A stretch of DNA of 64,000 nt from NCBI RefSeq assembly GCF_900566085.1, contig NZ_UPHT01000044.1, positions 1-64,000 on the forward strand, given 5' to 3'. The translations under genes and the position numbers were made by a program. The DNA is from Mycobacterium attenuatum. Its GTDB lineage: Bacteria; Actinomycetota; Actinomycetes; Mycobacteriales; Mycobacteriaceae. The notes under the pieces were generated by a model. It ran no database searches. It saw only the letters and a program-made list of their open reading frames with translations, and had not been told where the DNA came from. Within the stretch, counting starts at the first letter, position 1. Each line of letters opens with the position of its first letter. Shown here in pieces: positions 21,471 through 29,529 of this stretch.

Positions 21471-22301
21471 ATGACGTCGCGACCAATCTCAAAATATTGG
21501 GAGCAGCAATATAATCCGACAATTCAGATTCCTGACACAACCGAGCGTTATGCCCGTTGGACCCGGTGGGCGGAGCTGACTCGCGCCGCTCTGCCTCATG
21601 CGCGAGAGTTGAATTACGGGCGACACCCGCGTGAGTCGATCGACCTGTTTAGAGCACCGTCCCCTCGTGGAGTCTTTATGTTCGTGCACGGCGGATATTG
21701 GCGGGCGTTCTCCAAAAACGAATTCTCTTGGGTTGCTGATCCGTTTGTCGCGAGTGGGTTTTCTGTTGCTGTGCTCAATTATCCATTATGCCCTCAAGTA
21801 AGCATCGAAGAGATTTCGCGCAGTTGCCGACGAGCGGTCGTTTTTCTTTGGCAAATTCTAGGCGAGGCTGAACGCGTTAACTTTGTTATCTGCGGACATT
21901 CTGCGGGTGCCCATCTCGTTGCTACAGCATTTACCACGGACTGGGCATACCACGGCCTGCCGTCGGATCCCTTTCGGGGTGCGCTCGCAATATCAGGAAT
22001 TTATGATCTCACGCCCATCGTCCACACCAGCATGAATGCCGATATCAAATTGACGGAGAAAAGGGCACGGTTGTGGAGCATGGCTGTGCAACGACCGACG
22101 GTGACTGCGCCGTTCTTACTCGCAGTTGGCGGCGACGAAACCGGCGAGTTCCATCGTCAGAGCATCAACCAGGCGGCCGCGTGGCAGCCGTTGACCCGTC
22201 CGCCATACGTCATCCCAGGCCGGAATCACTTTTCGGTGGTGGAGGATCTGCGATGCCGCGAAACACCGTCATTCGAGCTTGCACTTTCAATGCTGGACTA
22301 A
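21471..22301 (+). CDS. Alpha/beta-hydrolase kynurenine formamidase
   Basis: Predicted to hydrolyse N-formylkynurenine to kynurenine and formate, the step after the dioxygenase encoded 24 nt upstream. The 276-residue product has the oxyanion motif HGGYW (residues 73-77) typical of alpha/beta-fold formamidases, nucleophile elbow GHSAG (Ser144), a probable Asp in GGDETGEF and a catalytic His in PGRNHFSVVE. No signal peptide, so cytosolic. Base composition is AT-richer than the mycobacterial backbone, with TTA Leu codons, consistent with acquisition together with the dioxygenase. No kynureninase or later pathway gene follows in this window. Confidence 0.88.
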   Translation: MTSRPISKYWEQQYNPTIQIPDTTERYARWTRWAELTRAALPHARELNYGRHPRESIDLFRAPSPRGVFMFVHGGYWRAFSKNEFSWVADPFVASGFSVAVLNYPLCPQVSIEEISRSCRRAVVFLWQILGEAERVNFVICGHSAGAHLVATAFTTDWAYHGLPSDPFRGALAISGIYDLTPIVHTSMNADIKLTEKRARLWSMAVQRPTVTAPFLLAVGGDETGEFHRQSINQAAAWQPLTRPPYVIPGRNHFSVVEDLRCRETPSFELALSMLD

Positions 22302-22575
22302 CGGCTTGGATCGTGTCGGATGGCAGCATTCGGACGCTCCTTGCGCTCCGCTGGGCGTATCGAGAACGCACTTCGCGGACACGCGTAATCGAACAGTTGC
22401 CGACTGTCGCCGTTGAGCGCATGGCCCGTCTCCCAGAACACCGCAGAAGTCTAAGTCGAGCGCCGGGCGGTGGGTATTGGCAGCCCGGCGCTGCATGGAG
22501 GCTCAAGGACGCGATCGTCTATGAGATTGCGGTTCGGGCTTCTCTCGGGATGTCATTTCGTCGAGTATGGGCGGC
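22302..22575. other. Right boundary region of the kynurenine island
   Basis: About 270 nt between the formamidase stop and the antiporter regulatory subunit. Base composition returns to backbone-like GC here. I see no supported gene or clear direct repeat. Confidence 0.4.
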
Positions 22576-23058
22576 ATGGATGTCAAGGAGGTGCTGCTGC
22601 CCGGGGTCGGTCTGCGGTACGAGTTCACCAGCCACAAGGGTGAGCGGATCGGCATCATCGCCCGGCGCACCGGCGATTTCGACATCGTCGTGTACACCGC
22701 CGAGGACCCTGACGAGTGCCGGCTGGTCTTCCGCCTGACCGACGAAGAGGCCGACACCGTGGCTCAGATTCTCGGCGCACCCAGAATTGCCGAGCGGTTC
22801 ACCGAGCTGACCCGCGAGGTGCCGGGGCTCGAGGCGGGCCAGATCTCGATCGATCCCCAGAGCCCGTTCGTCGACCGGCCGCTCGGCGACACGCGTGCCC
22901 GCACCCGAACCGGCGCGTCGATCGTCGCGATCGTCCGCGGCGACGACGTGGTCGCTTCGCCCGGCCCCGCCGAAACGTTGCGGGCACGCGACGTCCTGAT
23001 CGTGATCGGCACCGAAGAGGGCATCATCGGAGTCCGGCAGATCGTCGACAAGGGCTGA
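22576..23058 (+). CDS. TrkA-C domain regulatory subunit of K+/H+ antiporter (Rv3237c-like, KhtT-type)
   Basis: A 160-residue cytosolic protein with a C-terminal TrkA-C (RCK-C) domain (GQISIDPQSPFVDRPLGD to VLIVIGTEEGIIGVRQI). In Bacillus, KhtT gates the KhtU antiporter. The stop is 4 nt before the antiporter gene, so the two form a tight operon. ATG 22576 gives MDVKEVLLPGVGLRYE and the same length as Rv3237c; ATG 22567 is an alternative. Confidence 0.92.
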   Translation: MDVKEVLLPGVGLRYEFTSHKGERIGIIARRTGDFDIVVYTAEDPDECRLVFRLTDEEADTVAQILGAPRIAERFTELTREVPGLEAGQISIDPQSPFVDRPLGDTRARTRTGASIVAIVRGDDVVASPGPAETLRARDVLIVIGTEEGIIGVRQIVDKG

Positions 23059-23062
23059 GCCG

Positions 23063-24208
23063 GTGGATGTTTCGGAGGCGCTGCTATTCGAACTCGGCGC
23101 CCTCTTGGTCCTGCTCGCCCTGCTCGGCGCTTTGGCGCGCCGGTTGGCGCTGTCGCCGATTCCGGTCTATCTCCTGGTCGGTCTCGCGCTGGGTAAGGGC
23201 GGCATCCTTCCGGTGAATGCCGCCGCTGACTTCGTCAGCACCGGCGCACCCATCGGCATCGTGTTGCTGCTGCTGACCTTGGGGCTGGAGTTCTCCGTAA
23301 CCGAATTCGCCAGCAGCTTGCGTCATCACTTGCCGTCGGCCGGCGTCGACATCGTCCTCAACGCCGCGCCCGGTGCGGTGACCGGCTGGCTGCTCGGGCT
23401 GGACTCCGTCGCCATCCTGGCGCTGGCCGGCGTCACGTACATCTCGTCGTCGGGTGTCGTCGCGCGGCTGCTCGAGGACTTGCGCCGCCTGGGTAACCGC
23501 GAAACCCCGGCAGTGTTGTCGGTGCTGGTACTCGAAGACTTCGCGATGGCCGGCTATCTGCCGATGTTCACGGTGCTGGCATTGCACGGCAGTTGGCTGG
23601 ACGCGCTCGGCGGGACCCTGGCCGCAATCGGCGCCCTCGTTGCGGCGTTTGCCGCGTCCTACTACTGGGGTCATCACGTCGGCAGACTGGTGGCGCACCC
23701 CGACTCTGAGCAACTGCTGTTGCGAGTCCTGGGCATCACCTTGCTGGTCGCGGCGCTGGCCGAGTCGTTGCACGCCTCGGCCGCAGTCGGCGCGTTCCTG
23801 GTGGGCCTGACCCTGACCGGGGAAACGGCCGACCGGGCGCGCAAGGTGCTGGGTCCGCTGCGCGATCTGTTCGCCGCGATCTTCTTCCTGGCGATCGGGC
23901 TGTCGGTGGGCCCCAAGGAGCTGCTTCCGATGCTCCCGGTGGCCGTCGTTTTGGCTGCGGTGACCGCCGCGACCAAGGTGCTGACCGGGATGTTCGCCGC
24001 CCGCCGTGACGGGGTAGCCCGGCGCGGCCAGCTGCGCGCGGGCACCGCGCTGATCGCTCGCGGCGAGTTCTCGCTGATCATCATCGGGTTGGTCGGCGCG
24101 TCAATCCCCACCGTGGCGGCGCTGGCGACGTCGTATGTCTTCATCATGGCGATCACGGGCCCGGTGGTGGCGCGCTACACCGGTGGGCCACTGCCGGGCA
24201 CCGTCTGA
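23063..24208 (+). CDS. CPA2-family cation/proton antiporter (Rv3236c-like)
   Basis: A 381-residue integral membrane protein with about 12 hydrophobic segments, typical of KefB/KhtU antiporters: LLLLTLGLEFSVTEF, LVLEDFAMAGYLP with the conserved Asp region, and GTALIARGEFSLIIIG near the C-terminus. It lacks the fused RCK domain; that role falls to the preceding gene. Predicted to export K+ in exchange for H+ and aid pH or electrophile tolerance. It starts at GTG 23063 and converges with an Rv3235-family gene. Confidence 0.93.
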   Translation: MDVSEALLFELGALLVLLALLGALARRLALSPIPVYLLVGLALGKGGILPVNAAADFVSTGAPIGIVLLLLTLGLEFSVTEFASSLRHHLPSAGVDIVLNAAPGAVTGWLLGLDSVAILALAGVTYISSSGVVARLLEDLRRLGNRETPAVLSVLVLEDFAMAGYLPMFTVLALHGSWLDALGGTLAAIGALVAAFAASYYWGHHVGRLVAHPDSEQLLLRVLGITLLVAALAESLHASAAVGAFLVGLTLTGETADRARKVLGPLRDLFAAIFFLAIGLSVGPKELLPMLPVAVVLAAVTAATKVLTGMFAARRDGVARRGQLRAGTALIARGEFSLIIIGLVGASIPTVAALATSYVFIMAITGPVVARYTGGPLPGTV

Positions 24209-24221
24209 CCGCACGGGCCCG

Positions 24222-24746
24222 TCAGCCAATGTGCAAGGCGACAACCAGCCAGCGCGGTCCGGTGCCGGCGGTCACCCGTTCCACGCGACAGGCGATCGCG
24301 TGGATCCGGTCCCCGCGGCTGTAGCTGCCGAACGCCTCGGCCGCGGTCTCCGCGGACCCGACCGGCTGCAGTCGAACCCGGCGCAACACCGCGGTCCCGT
24401 ACCGCGCGGCAACCACGTCGCTGACCGACAGCACCGCGTCGACCAGGTTGGGTGCCAGCAACGAACGCAGCTGCGCGGCGGGGCGACGGCGGTCGATGAC
24501 CTCGAGCACTCGGCGCAGTGCCGCGTCGGCGAACACGCCTGCCTGACGCATGGGCACCGACATGCTTTCGGTCGTCGGCTGCTCGCTGCGGTGCCGGCGA
24601 GGCGCCCGTAGACTGCGCTGGCGTACAGGTGCGAGCGTTGCTTGTCGGCACCGGGGGACTGTTCGGGTGGGCGGTTCGTACTCGACCACCGGAACAACGG
24701 CGAAGGTCGGACGATGAGGTGGGTGGGAGCCAGGACTGACGCTCAA
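24222..24746 (-). CDS. Rv3235 family protein (DUF6459-type), unknown function
   Basis: An Arg/Ala/Pro-rich protein with a conserved C-terminal core (FADAALRRVLEVIDRRRPAAQ; GDRIHAIACRVERV; GPRWLVVALHIG). This core recurs in actinobacteria, often near secA, and its function is unknown. The N-terminal half is disordered and basic. TTG 24746 has GGAGAG about 7 nt upstream; a longer frame from TTG 24818 is possible. It lies convergent to the antiporter gene, in the same relative place as Rv3235. Confidence 0.82.
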   Translation of the reverse strand: MSVSPGSHPPHRPTFAVVPVVEYEPPTRTVPRCRQATLAPVRQRSLRAPRRHRSEQPTTESMSVPMRQAGVFADAALRRVLEVIDRRRPAAQLRSLLAPNLVDAVLSVSDVVAARYGTAVLRRVRLQPVGSAETAAEAFGSYSRGDRIHAIACRVERVTAGTGPRWLVVALHIG

Positions 24747-24953
24747 CGGGGCACTCTCCAGATCAAAACACGCCAACGCAGACTGAGGACCGCGCGCCTG
24801 CTGGAGAGTGGCAGACAAACTGCCCGGTCATCATTGCACACACCGCGCCGGCGTGTACCCGCCCCGGAATGGGGCCGGGCCGGTGGTTACGGTGAGCAAC
24901 ATCGGCCCGACCGATGGATTGGGGACGAATTGACAAGGAGGACAGGGTCGTAA

Positions 24954-26363
24954 ATGGTGACCCGCTTGTCCACGACGGACGCGGCTTTTTATCGGCTGGA
25001 GAACTCCGCCACCCCCATGTACGTCGGGTCGCTGATGATCCTGCGCCGCCCGCGGGCCGGACTGAGCTATGAGACGCTGTTGGCCACCGTCGAGCAGCGG
25101 CTGCCCCAGATACCGCGGTACCGGCAGAAGGTACGCGAGGTCAAGATCGGCATGGCCCGCCCAGTGTGGATGGACGATCCCGAATTCGACATCACCTATC
25201 ACGTCAGGCGCTCGGCGTTGCCGTCGCCGGGCAGCGACGAGCAACTGCACGAGCTGATCGCGCGGCTGGCCGCCCGGCCGCTGGACAAGTCGCGGCCGCT
25301 ATGGGAGATGTATCTCGTCGAGGGCCTGGAGAAGAATCGCGTTGCCCTCTACACCAAGTCGCACCAGGCCCTGATCAACGGGGTGACGTCGCTGGCCATC
25401 GGTCATGTCATCGCCGATCGGACGCGGCGTCCACCACCGTTCCCCGAAGACATCTGGGTACCGGAACGCGACCCCGGCCACACCCGGTTGGTGCTGGGCG
25501 CGATCGGCGACTGGCTTATCGGGCCGGGTGCACAATTGCAGGCCGTCGGATCCGCGGTCGCCGGTGCGGTCACCAACTACGGTCAGCTCGTCGACGCGGG
25601 CCGTCGGGTTCTGGATGTCGCGCGCACCGTGGCGCGCGGCACCGCACCCAGTAGCCCGCTCAACGCCCCCGTGTCACGCAATAGGCGCTTCACGGTGGCG
25701 CGCGGACGGCTTGAGGACTACCGGGCGGTACGGGCACGTTATGACTGCGACATCCACGACGTGGTGCTGGCCGTGATCGCCGGCGCGCTGGGCAACTGGC
25801 TGATGTCGCGCGGTGAGACGGTGGCGCCGACGGCGACGGTGCGGGCGATGGCTCCGCTGGCGGCCTACGTTGACGACCAATTCGATTCGACGGGACCCGG
25901 CCAGGCCATGAGCCAGGTGACCCCTTTCCTGATAGACCTGCCGGTGGGTGAGGGCAACGCTGTGGTGCGGCTGTCTCAGGTCGCACACGCCACCGAATCG
26001 AATCCGACGGCGGCGAGCCTGGTTGACGCCCGCACCATCGTCACGCTTTCCGGCTTCGCGCCACCCACCCTGCACGCCATGGGCGTGCGAGTGGCGACCA
26101 GTTATTCGGCAAGGTTGTTCAACCTGCTGATCACCAATGCCCCTGGGGCGCAATCCCAGATGTACGTCGCGGGCACCAAGCTGCTGCAGGCATACGCGGT
26201 GCCCCCGCTGCTGCACAACCAGGCGCTGGCCATCAGCGTGACTTCCTACAACGGCATGCTGTATTTCGGGATCAACGCCGACCGCGACGCGATGAGCGAT
26301 GTCGACCTGTTGCCGGGCTTGCTGAGCCAAGCCCTCGAGGAGCTGCTGGAAGCGTCCCGGTGA
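24954..26363 (+). CDS. tgs3: Wax ester synthase / diacylglycerol acyltransferase family protein, unsplit Tgs3-type
   Basis: A 469-residue WS/DGAT family protein linked to triacylglycerol storage. The N-terminal condensation-like domain begins LSTTDAAFYRLE; the C-terminal half is the WSD1-type domain. In M. tuberculosis I recall this gene as two pieces, Rv3234c (tgs3) and Rv3233c; here it is one frame. The active-site motif HHxxxDG reads HQALING at residues 137-143: the second His, normally the general base, is Gln and the Asp is Asn. Activity as an acyltransferase is therefore doubtful or altered. AAGGAGGA lies about 12 nt before ATG 24954. Confidence 0.9.
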   Translation: MVTRLSTTDAAFYRLENSATPMYVGSLMILRRPRAGLSYETLLATVEQRLPQIPRYRQKVREVKIGMARPVWMDDPEFDITYHVRRSALPSPGSDEQLHELIARLAARPLDKSRPLWEMYLVEGLEKNRVALYTKSHQALINGVTSLAIGHVIADRTRRPPPFPEDIWVPERDPGHTRLVLGAIGDWLIGPGAQLQAVGSAVAGAVTNYGQLVDAGRRVLDVARTVARGTAPSSPLNAPVSRNRRFTVARGRLEDYRAVRARYDCDIHDVVLAVIAGALGNWLMSRGETVAPTATVRAMAPLAAYVDDQFDSTGPGQAMSQVTPFLIDLPVGEGNAVVRLSQVAHATESNPTAASLVDARTIVTLSGFAPPTLHAMGVRVATSYSARLFNLLITNAPGAQSQMYVAGTKLLQAYAVPPLLHNQALAISVTSYNGMLYFGINADRDAMSDVDLLPGLLSQALEELLEASR

Positions 26364-26446
26364 TTGTCTCAGTGTTTGTCCCGTTAGTTGTCCCGCTAGT
26401 TGTCCCGCTAGTTGTCCCGCTAGTTGTCCCGTTATTTGTCTCAGTG
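26363..26446 (+). repeat. Seven-unit 12-bp tandem repeat in the tgs3-ppk2 spacer
   Basis: Units are ATTGTCTCAGTG, TTTGTCCCGTTA, three perfect GTTGTCCCGCTA, GTTGTCCCGTTA and TTTGTCTCAGTG. Variants are arranged symmetrically, with the two TCTCAGTG units at the ends. The array starts at the last base of the tgs3 stop codon and ends 10 nt before the ppk2 start, so it fills the spacer and abuts the ppk2 ribosome site. This is a VNTR-like locus. Confidence 0.95.
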
Positions 26447-26456
26447 GGAATGGCTC

Positions 26457-27350
26457 GTGGAGATACCATCCGTTGTTGTGAGCACTGTGACAACCAACGG
26501 CGCGCCGGCCAGGACGGCGAAGCCCAAGAAGAAGTCAAGTCCGCCGGCCCGGCGCAAGATCCCTGCCAGTGTCTACCATGCCGAATTATTCCGGCTGCAA
26601 ACAGAATTCGTGAAGCTGCAGGAGTGGGTGCGCCATTCCGGGGCGCGCCTGGTGGTCGTTTTCGAGGGCCGTGACGGAGCCGGCAAGGGCGGCACCATCA
26701 AGAGGATCACCGAATACCTCAACCCGCGCGTGGCCCGCATCGCGGCGTTGCCCGCGCCGACGGACAGGGAACGCGGGCAGTGGTACTACCAGCGCTATAT
26801 CGCGCATTTGCCCGCCGAGGGCGAGATCGTGCTCTTCGACCGGTCGTGGTACAACCGCGCCGGCGTCGAAAAGGTCATGGGATTCTGTACGCCGCAAGAG
26901 CATGCGCTGTTCCTGCGGCAGACGCCGATCTTCGAGCACATGTTGATCGACGACGGGATCTTGCTGCGCAAGTATTGGTTTTCGGTGTCCGACGAGGAGC
27001 AGTTGCGGCGCTTCAAGGCTCGGCGCAGCGATCCGGTGCGGCAATGGAAGCTCAGCCCGATGGACCTGGAATCGCTGTACAGGTGGGAGGATTACTCGCG
27101 CGCCAAGGACCAGATGATGGTGCACACCGACATCCCGACCAGCCCGTGGTATGTGGTGGAATCCGACATCAAAAAGCATGCGCGGCTCAACATGATGGCG
27201 CACCTGCTGTCCACGATCGACTACCAGGACGTGGAGAAGCCCAAGGTGAAGTTGCCCAAACATCCGTTGGTGAGCGGCAACTACCAGCGTCCGCCGCGGG
27301 AACTGTCCAACTACGTCGACGACTACGCGGCGACATTGATCGATGGCTAG
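26457..27350 (+). CDS. ppk2: Polyphosphate kinase 2
   Basis: Uses polyphosphate to phosphorylate nucleoside diphosphates (GDP/ADP to GTP/ATP) and the reverse. The 297-residue product has Walker A FEGRDGAGKGG near residue 75, the lid and Walker B region LFDRSWYNRAGVEKVMGF, and RRFKARRSDPVRQWKLSPMD. Length and sequence match M. tuberculosis PPK2 (Rv3232c). GTG 26457 chosen (EIPSVVVSTVTTNG follows), with AGTGGGAA 6 nt upstream; an in-frame GTG at 26424 lies inside the tandem repeat. Confidence 0.95.
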   Translation: MEIPSVVVSTVTTNGAPARTAKPKKKSSPPARRKIPASVYHAELFRLQTEFVKLQEWVRHSGARLVVVFEGRDGAGKGGTIKRITEYLNPRVARIAALPAPTDRERGQWYYQRYIAHLPAEGEIVLFDRSWYNRAGVEKVMGFCTPQEHALFLRQTPIFEHMLIDDGILLRKYWFSVSDEEQLRRFKARRSDPVRQWKLSPMDLESLYRWEDYSRAKDQMMVHTDIPTSPWYVVESDIKKHARLNMMAHLLSTIDYQDVEKPKVKLPKHPLVSGNYQRPPRELSNYVDDYAATLIDG

Positions 27351-27386
27351 CCCGGCGATCAATAGGCCCAGACCACTCGGCCCGTG

Positions 27387-27884
27387 ATGCAGGTCTATGT
27401 CCCGGCCACGCTGGCCATGTTGCAGCGCCTCGTTGCTGACGGTTCGCTGTGGCCGGTCAACGGAACGGCGTTCGCGGTGACGCCCAAATTGCGGGAGTCC
27501 TATGCCGAGGGCGACGACGACGAACTCGCCGAGGTGGCGCTGCAGGAGGCCGCGCTGGCGTCCCTGCGTCTGCTGGCAGACGACGCAGGCCAGGGTCTGC
27601 CGCCGCGACGCGCGGTGATCGCCGCCGAAGTAGACGCCGCCACGTACCGTCCGGATCTCGACGACGCCGTCGTCCGGCTGAGCGCGCCGGTGGCGATGGA
27701 TCGGGTGGTCGCCGCGTATGTCGACAACGCCGCGGCCGAACCGGCCGTCACCGCGGCGATAGCGGTGATCGACGCCGCCGATCTCGGCGACGAGGATGCC
27801 GAGCTCGTCGTCGGTGACGCCCAGGACCACGATCTGGCGTGGTATGCCAACCAGGAGTTGCCCTTCCTGCTCGAGTTGCTCTAA
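27387..27884 (+). CDS. Conserved actinobacterial protein, DUF6912-type (Rv3231c-like)
   Basis: A 165-residue acidic protein of unknown function following ppk2 by 36 nt, as Rv3231c does in M. tuberculosis. It starts MQVYVPATLAMLQRL and ends DLAWYANQELPFLLELL. No membrane segment or catalytic motif is visible. GTG 27384 immediately precedes ATG 27387. Confidence 0.88.
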   Translation: MQVYVPATLAMLQRLVADGSLWPVNGTAFAVTPKLRESYAEGDDDELAEVALQEAALASLRLLADDAGQGLPPRRAVIAAEVDAATYRPDLDDAVVRLSAPVAMDRVVAAYVDNAAAEPAVTAAIAVIDAADLGDEDAELVVGDAQDHDLAWYANQELPFLLELL

Positions 27885-27955
27885 GTGCCGGCTGCGTCGC
27901 CGTGGTAGTAGCATCACTGCACCGTCTGCACGCTCCCGATGCCACAGGAGTGGTC

Positions 27956-28798
27956 ATGAGTACAGCCGCTGATCGTGCCCGTCAGCTCGACCTGGTCGCC
28001 CGGCTCAAGTCGGCGTATCCCGAGCTTCCGGACGCCCCGACTCCCGACCTGCTCGACCATGATCGCTTCTGGGCATACATGAAGACCAATCATGACGTTG
28101 GCGGTGAGCCGGACGCGCCCATGAAGTACGAGAACAAGCAATACGAGTACTGGGAGCACATGACGTACGTGCTCTGCGAAGTGCTTGCGTGGCGCGGGAT
28201 TTGGCTGTCGGAGGAGCGTCGGCGAATCGGGAACGTGGACGTGGGGCGAGCGGTCTATCTCGGGTTCCCCTACTACGGTCGCTGGCTCTGGGCGGTAGCG
28301 CGGGTGCTGGTGGAAAAACATCACGTCAGCCTGGGCGAGCTCAGTGACCGGATGGCGGCGGTCAAGGCCCGCTACGCCGGTGGCCTCAACGGGAGAAAGC
28401 TTGAGGCGCAACCGAAGTCAGAAGGCGACGGCGCCGGCGTCGTTCGCAATGTCCACCACGCCCATGCGGTCGGCAAAGGCGACCCACAGGTGTATGCGGG
28501 TCTGGCCGGGAAGCCCAAGTTTCGGGTGGGGGAGCCGGTTGTGGTGCGCGAACTGCCCGCGTTGTTGTATACCCGCACCCCGGAATACGTACGGGGCGCC
28601 CGGGGTGAGATCGCCGCAGTCGCCTACGAAAGCCCGGCCCCGGAGGACGAAACATGGGACCGGCCCGATGCGCAGCCGGAGTGGTTCTACATCGTTCGGT
28701 TCAACCTGTGCGAGCTATGGGACGGATACACCGGGACCGCTACCGACACCCTGCAGACGGAGCTACCCCAGCGGTGGCTGACGGCAGTGGTGGATTAA
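27956..28798 (+). CDS. Thiocyanate hydrolase / nitrile hydratase beta-type subunit (fused)
   Basis: A 280-residue protein covering both halves of a nitrile hydratase beta subunit. Residues about 40-145 are the helical N-terminal half (NHDVGGEPDAPMKYENK, LGFPYYGRWLWAVARVLVEK). Residues about 170-278 are the SH3-like barrel (KFRVGEPVVVRELPALL, WFYIVRFNLCELWDG). In Thiobacillus thioparus thiocyanate hydrolase these halves are separate beta and alpha subunits; here they are one chain. ATG 27956 has GGAG 6-9 nt upstream. It is followed 22 nt later by the metal-binding subunit gene. I recall no equivalent in this place in M. tuberculosis. Confidence 0.88.
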   Translation: MSTAADRARQLDLVARLKSAYPELPDAPTPDLLDHDRFWAYMKTNHDVGGEPDAPMKYENKQYEYWEHMTYVLCEVLAWRGIWLSEERRRIGNVDVGRAVYLGFPYYGRWLWAVARVLVEKHHVSLGELSDRMAAVKARYAGGLNGRKLEAQPKSEGDGAGVVRNVHHAHAVGKGDPQVYAGLAGKPKFRVGEPVVVRELPALLYTRTPEYVRGARGEIAAVAYESPAPEDETWDRPDAQPEWFYIVRFNLCELWDGYTGTATDTLQTELPQRWLTAVVD

Positions 28799-28820
28799 GC
28801 GTTGGATTAGGAGTTCCGAC

Positions 28821-29519
28821 ATGACCGAGCACGACCACGAGCGGACGCTTGCCCCCACGGTGGATGAGATCACCGACTTCGAGGTACTCGAGATCGCGCT
28901 GCGTGAATTGTGCATCGAGAAAGGGATTTTCACTGCCGAAGAGCACCGGCACTTCACCGAGTTCGCCGAGCAGATCAACCCGACGCCGGCCTCGCACCTG
29001 GTGGCGCGCGCGTGGCTGGATCCCGAGTTCAAGCAATTGGCGCTCACCGATGCGCTGGCGGCCAGCAAAGAGGTCGGTGTCGACTGGCTGGAGCCGACCG
29101 GCTTCGGCACGCCCAGTGACTTCACCGCCTTCCAGATCCTCGAGGACACACCGACGTTGCACCACGTGATCGTCTGCGCGTTGTGTTCTTGTTATCCGCG
29201 ACCGATTCTCGGCAACTCTCCGGAGTGGTACCGCACGCCCAACTATCGCCGGCGGATGGTCCGCTGGCCGCGACAGGTGCTCGCGGAATTCGGGCTTTAT
29301 CTGCCCGACGACGTCGCGATCCGGGTGGAGGACTCCAACCAGAAGCACCGGTTCATGGTGCTACCCATGCTCCCGGAGGGTACCGACGGCTGGGACGAAG
29401 ACCGGCTGGCCGAGATCGTCACGCGGGACTGCTTGATCGGCGTGGCCCTGCCCAAACCGGGTGTCACGACCAACGTCATCTCCGTTACCCGGGCGGCCAT
29501 CCATCCTGCTGGTGATTGA
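28821..29519 (+). CDS. scnC: Thiocyanate hydrolase gamma-type / nitrile hydratase alpha-type metal subunit
   Basis: A 232-residue subunit carrying the metal centre CALCSC (Cys119, Cys122, Ser123, Cys124), where the Cys are normally oxidised and bind Co(III) or Fe(III). The Leu-Cys-Ser-Cys-Tyr context is cobalt-type. The following PRPILGNSPEWYRTPNYRR and RWPRQVLAEFGL match thiocyanate hydrolase gamma more closely than nitrile hydratase, which has PWPVLG and PP at these points. The enzyme would turn thiocyanate into carbonyl sulfide and ammonia, or hydrate nitriles. AGGAG at 28809-28813 precedes ATG 28821. Confidence 0.9.
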   Translation: MTEHDHERTLAPTVDEITDFEVLEIALRELCIEKGIFTAEEHRHFTEFAEQINPTPASHLVARAWLDPEFKQLALTDALAASKEVGVDWLEPTGFGTPSDFTAFQILEDTPTLHHVIVCALCSCYPRPILGNSPEWYRTPNYRRRMVRWPRQVLAEFGLYLPDDVAIRVEDSNQKHRFMVLPMLPEGTDGWDEDRLAEIVTRDCLIGVALPKPGVTTNVISVTRAAIHPAGD

Positions 29520-29529
29520 CAGGCAGCTC

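Noticed and set aside
22073..22738. Open frame bridging the formamidase end and the TrkA-C gene
   Set aside because: It overlaps two well-supported genes in another frame and has no recognisable domain or consistent codon bias.
26363..26446. CRISPR-like array
   Set aside because: Units of 12 bp are contiguous with no spacers, and no cas genes are nearby. It is a simple tandem repeat.
26360..26674. Frame reading VPLV repeats through the 12-bp tandem array
   Set aside because: The repeat meaninglessly translates in any frame. The array lies between tgs3 and ppk2, and the continuation is a shifted frame of ppk2.
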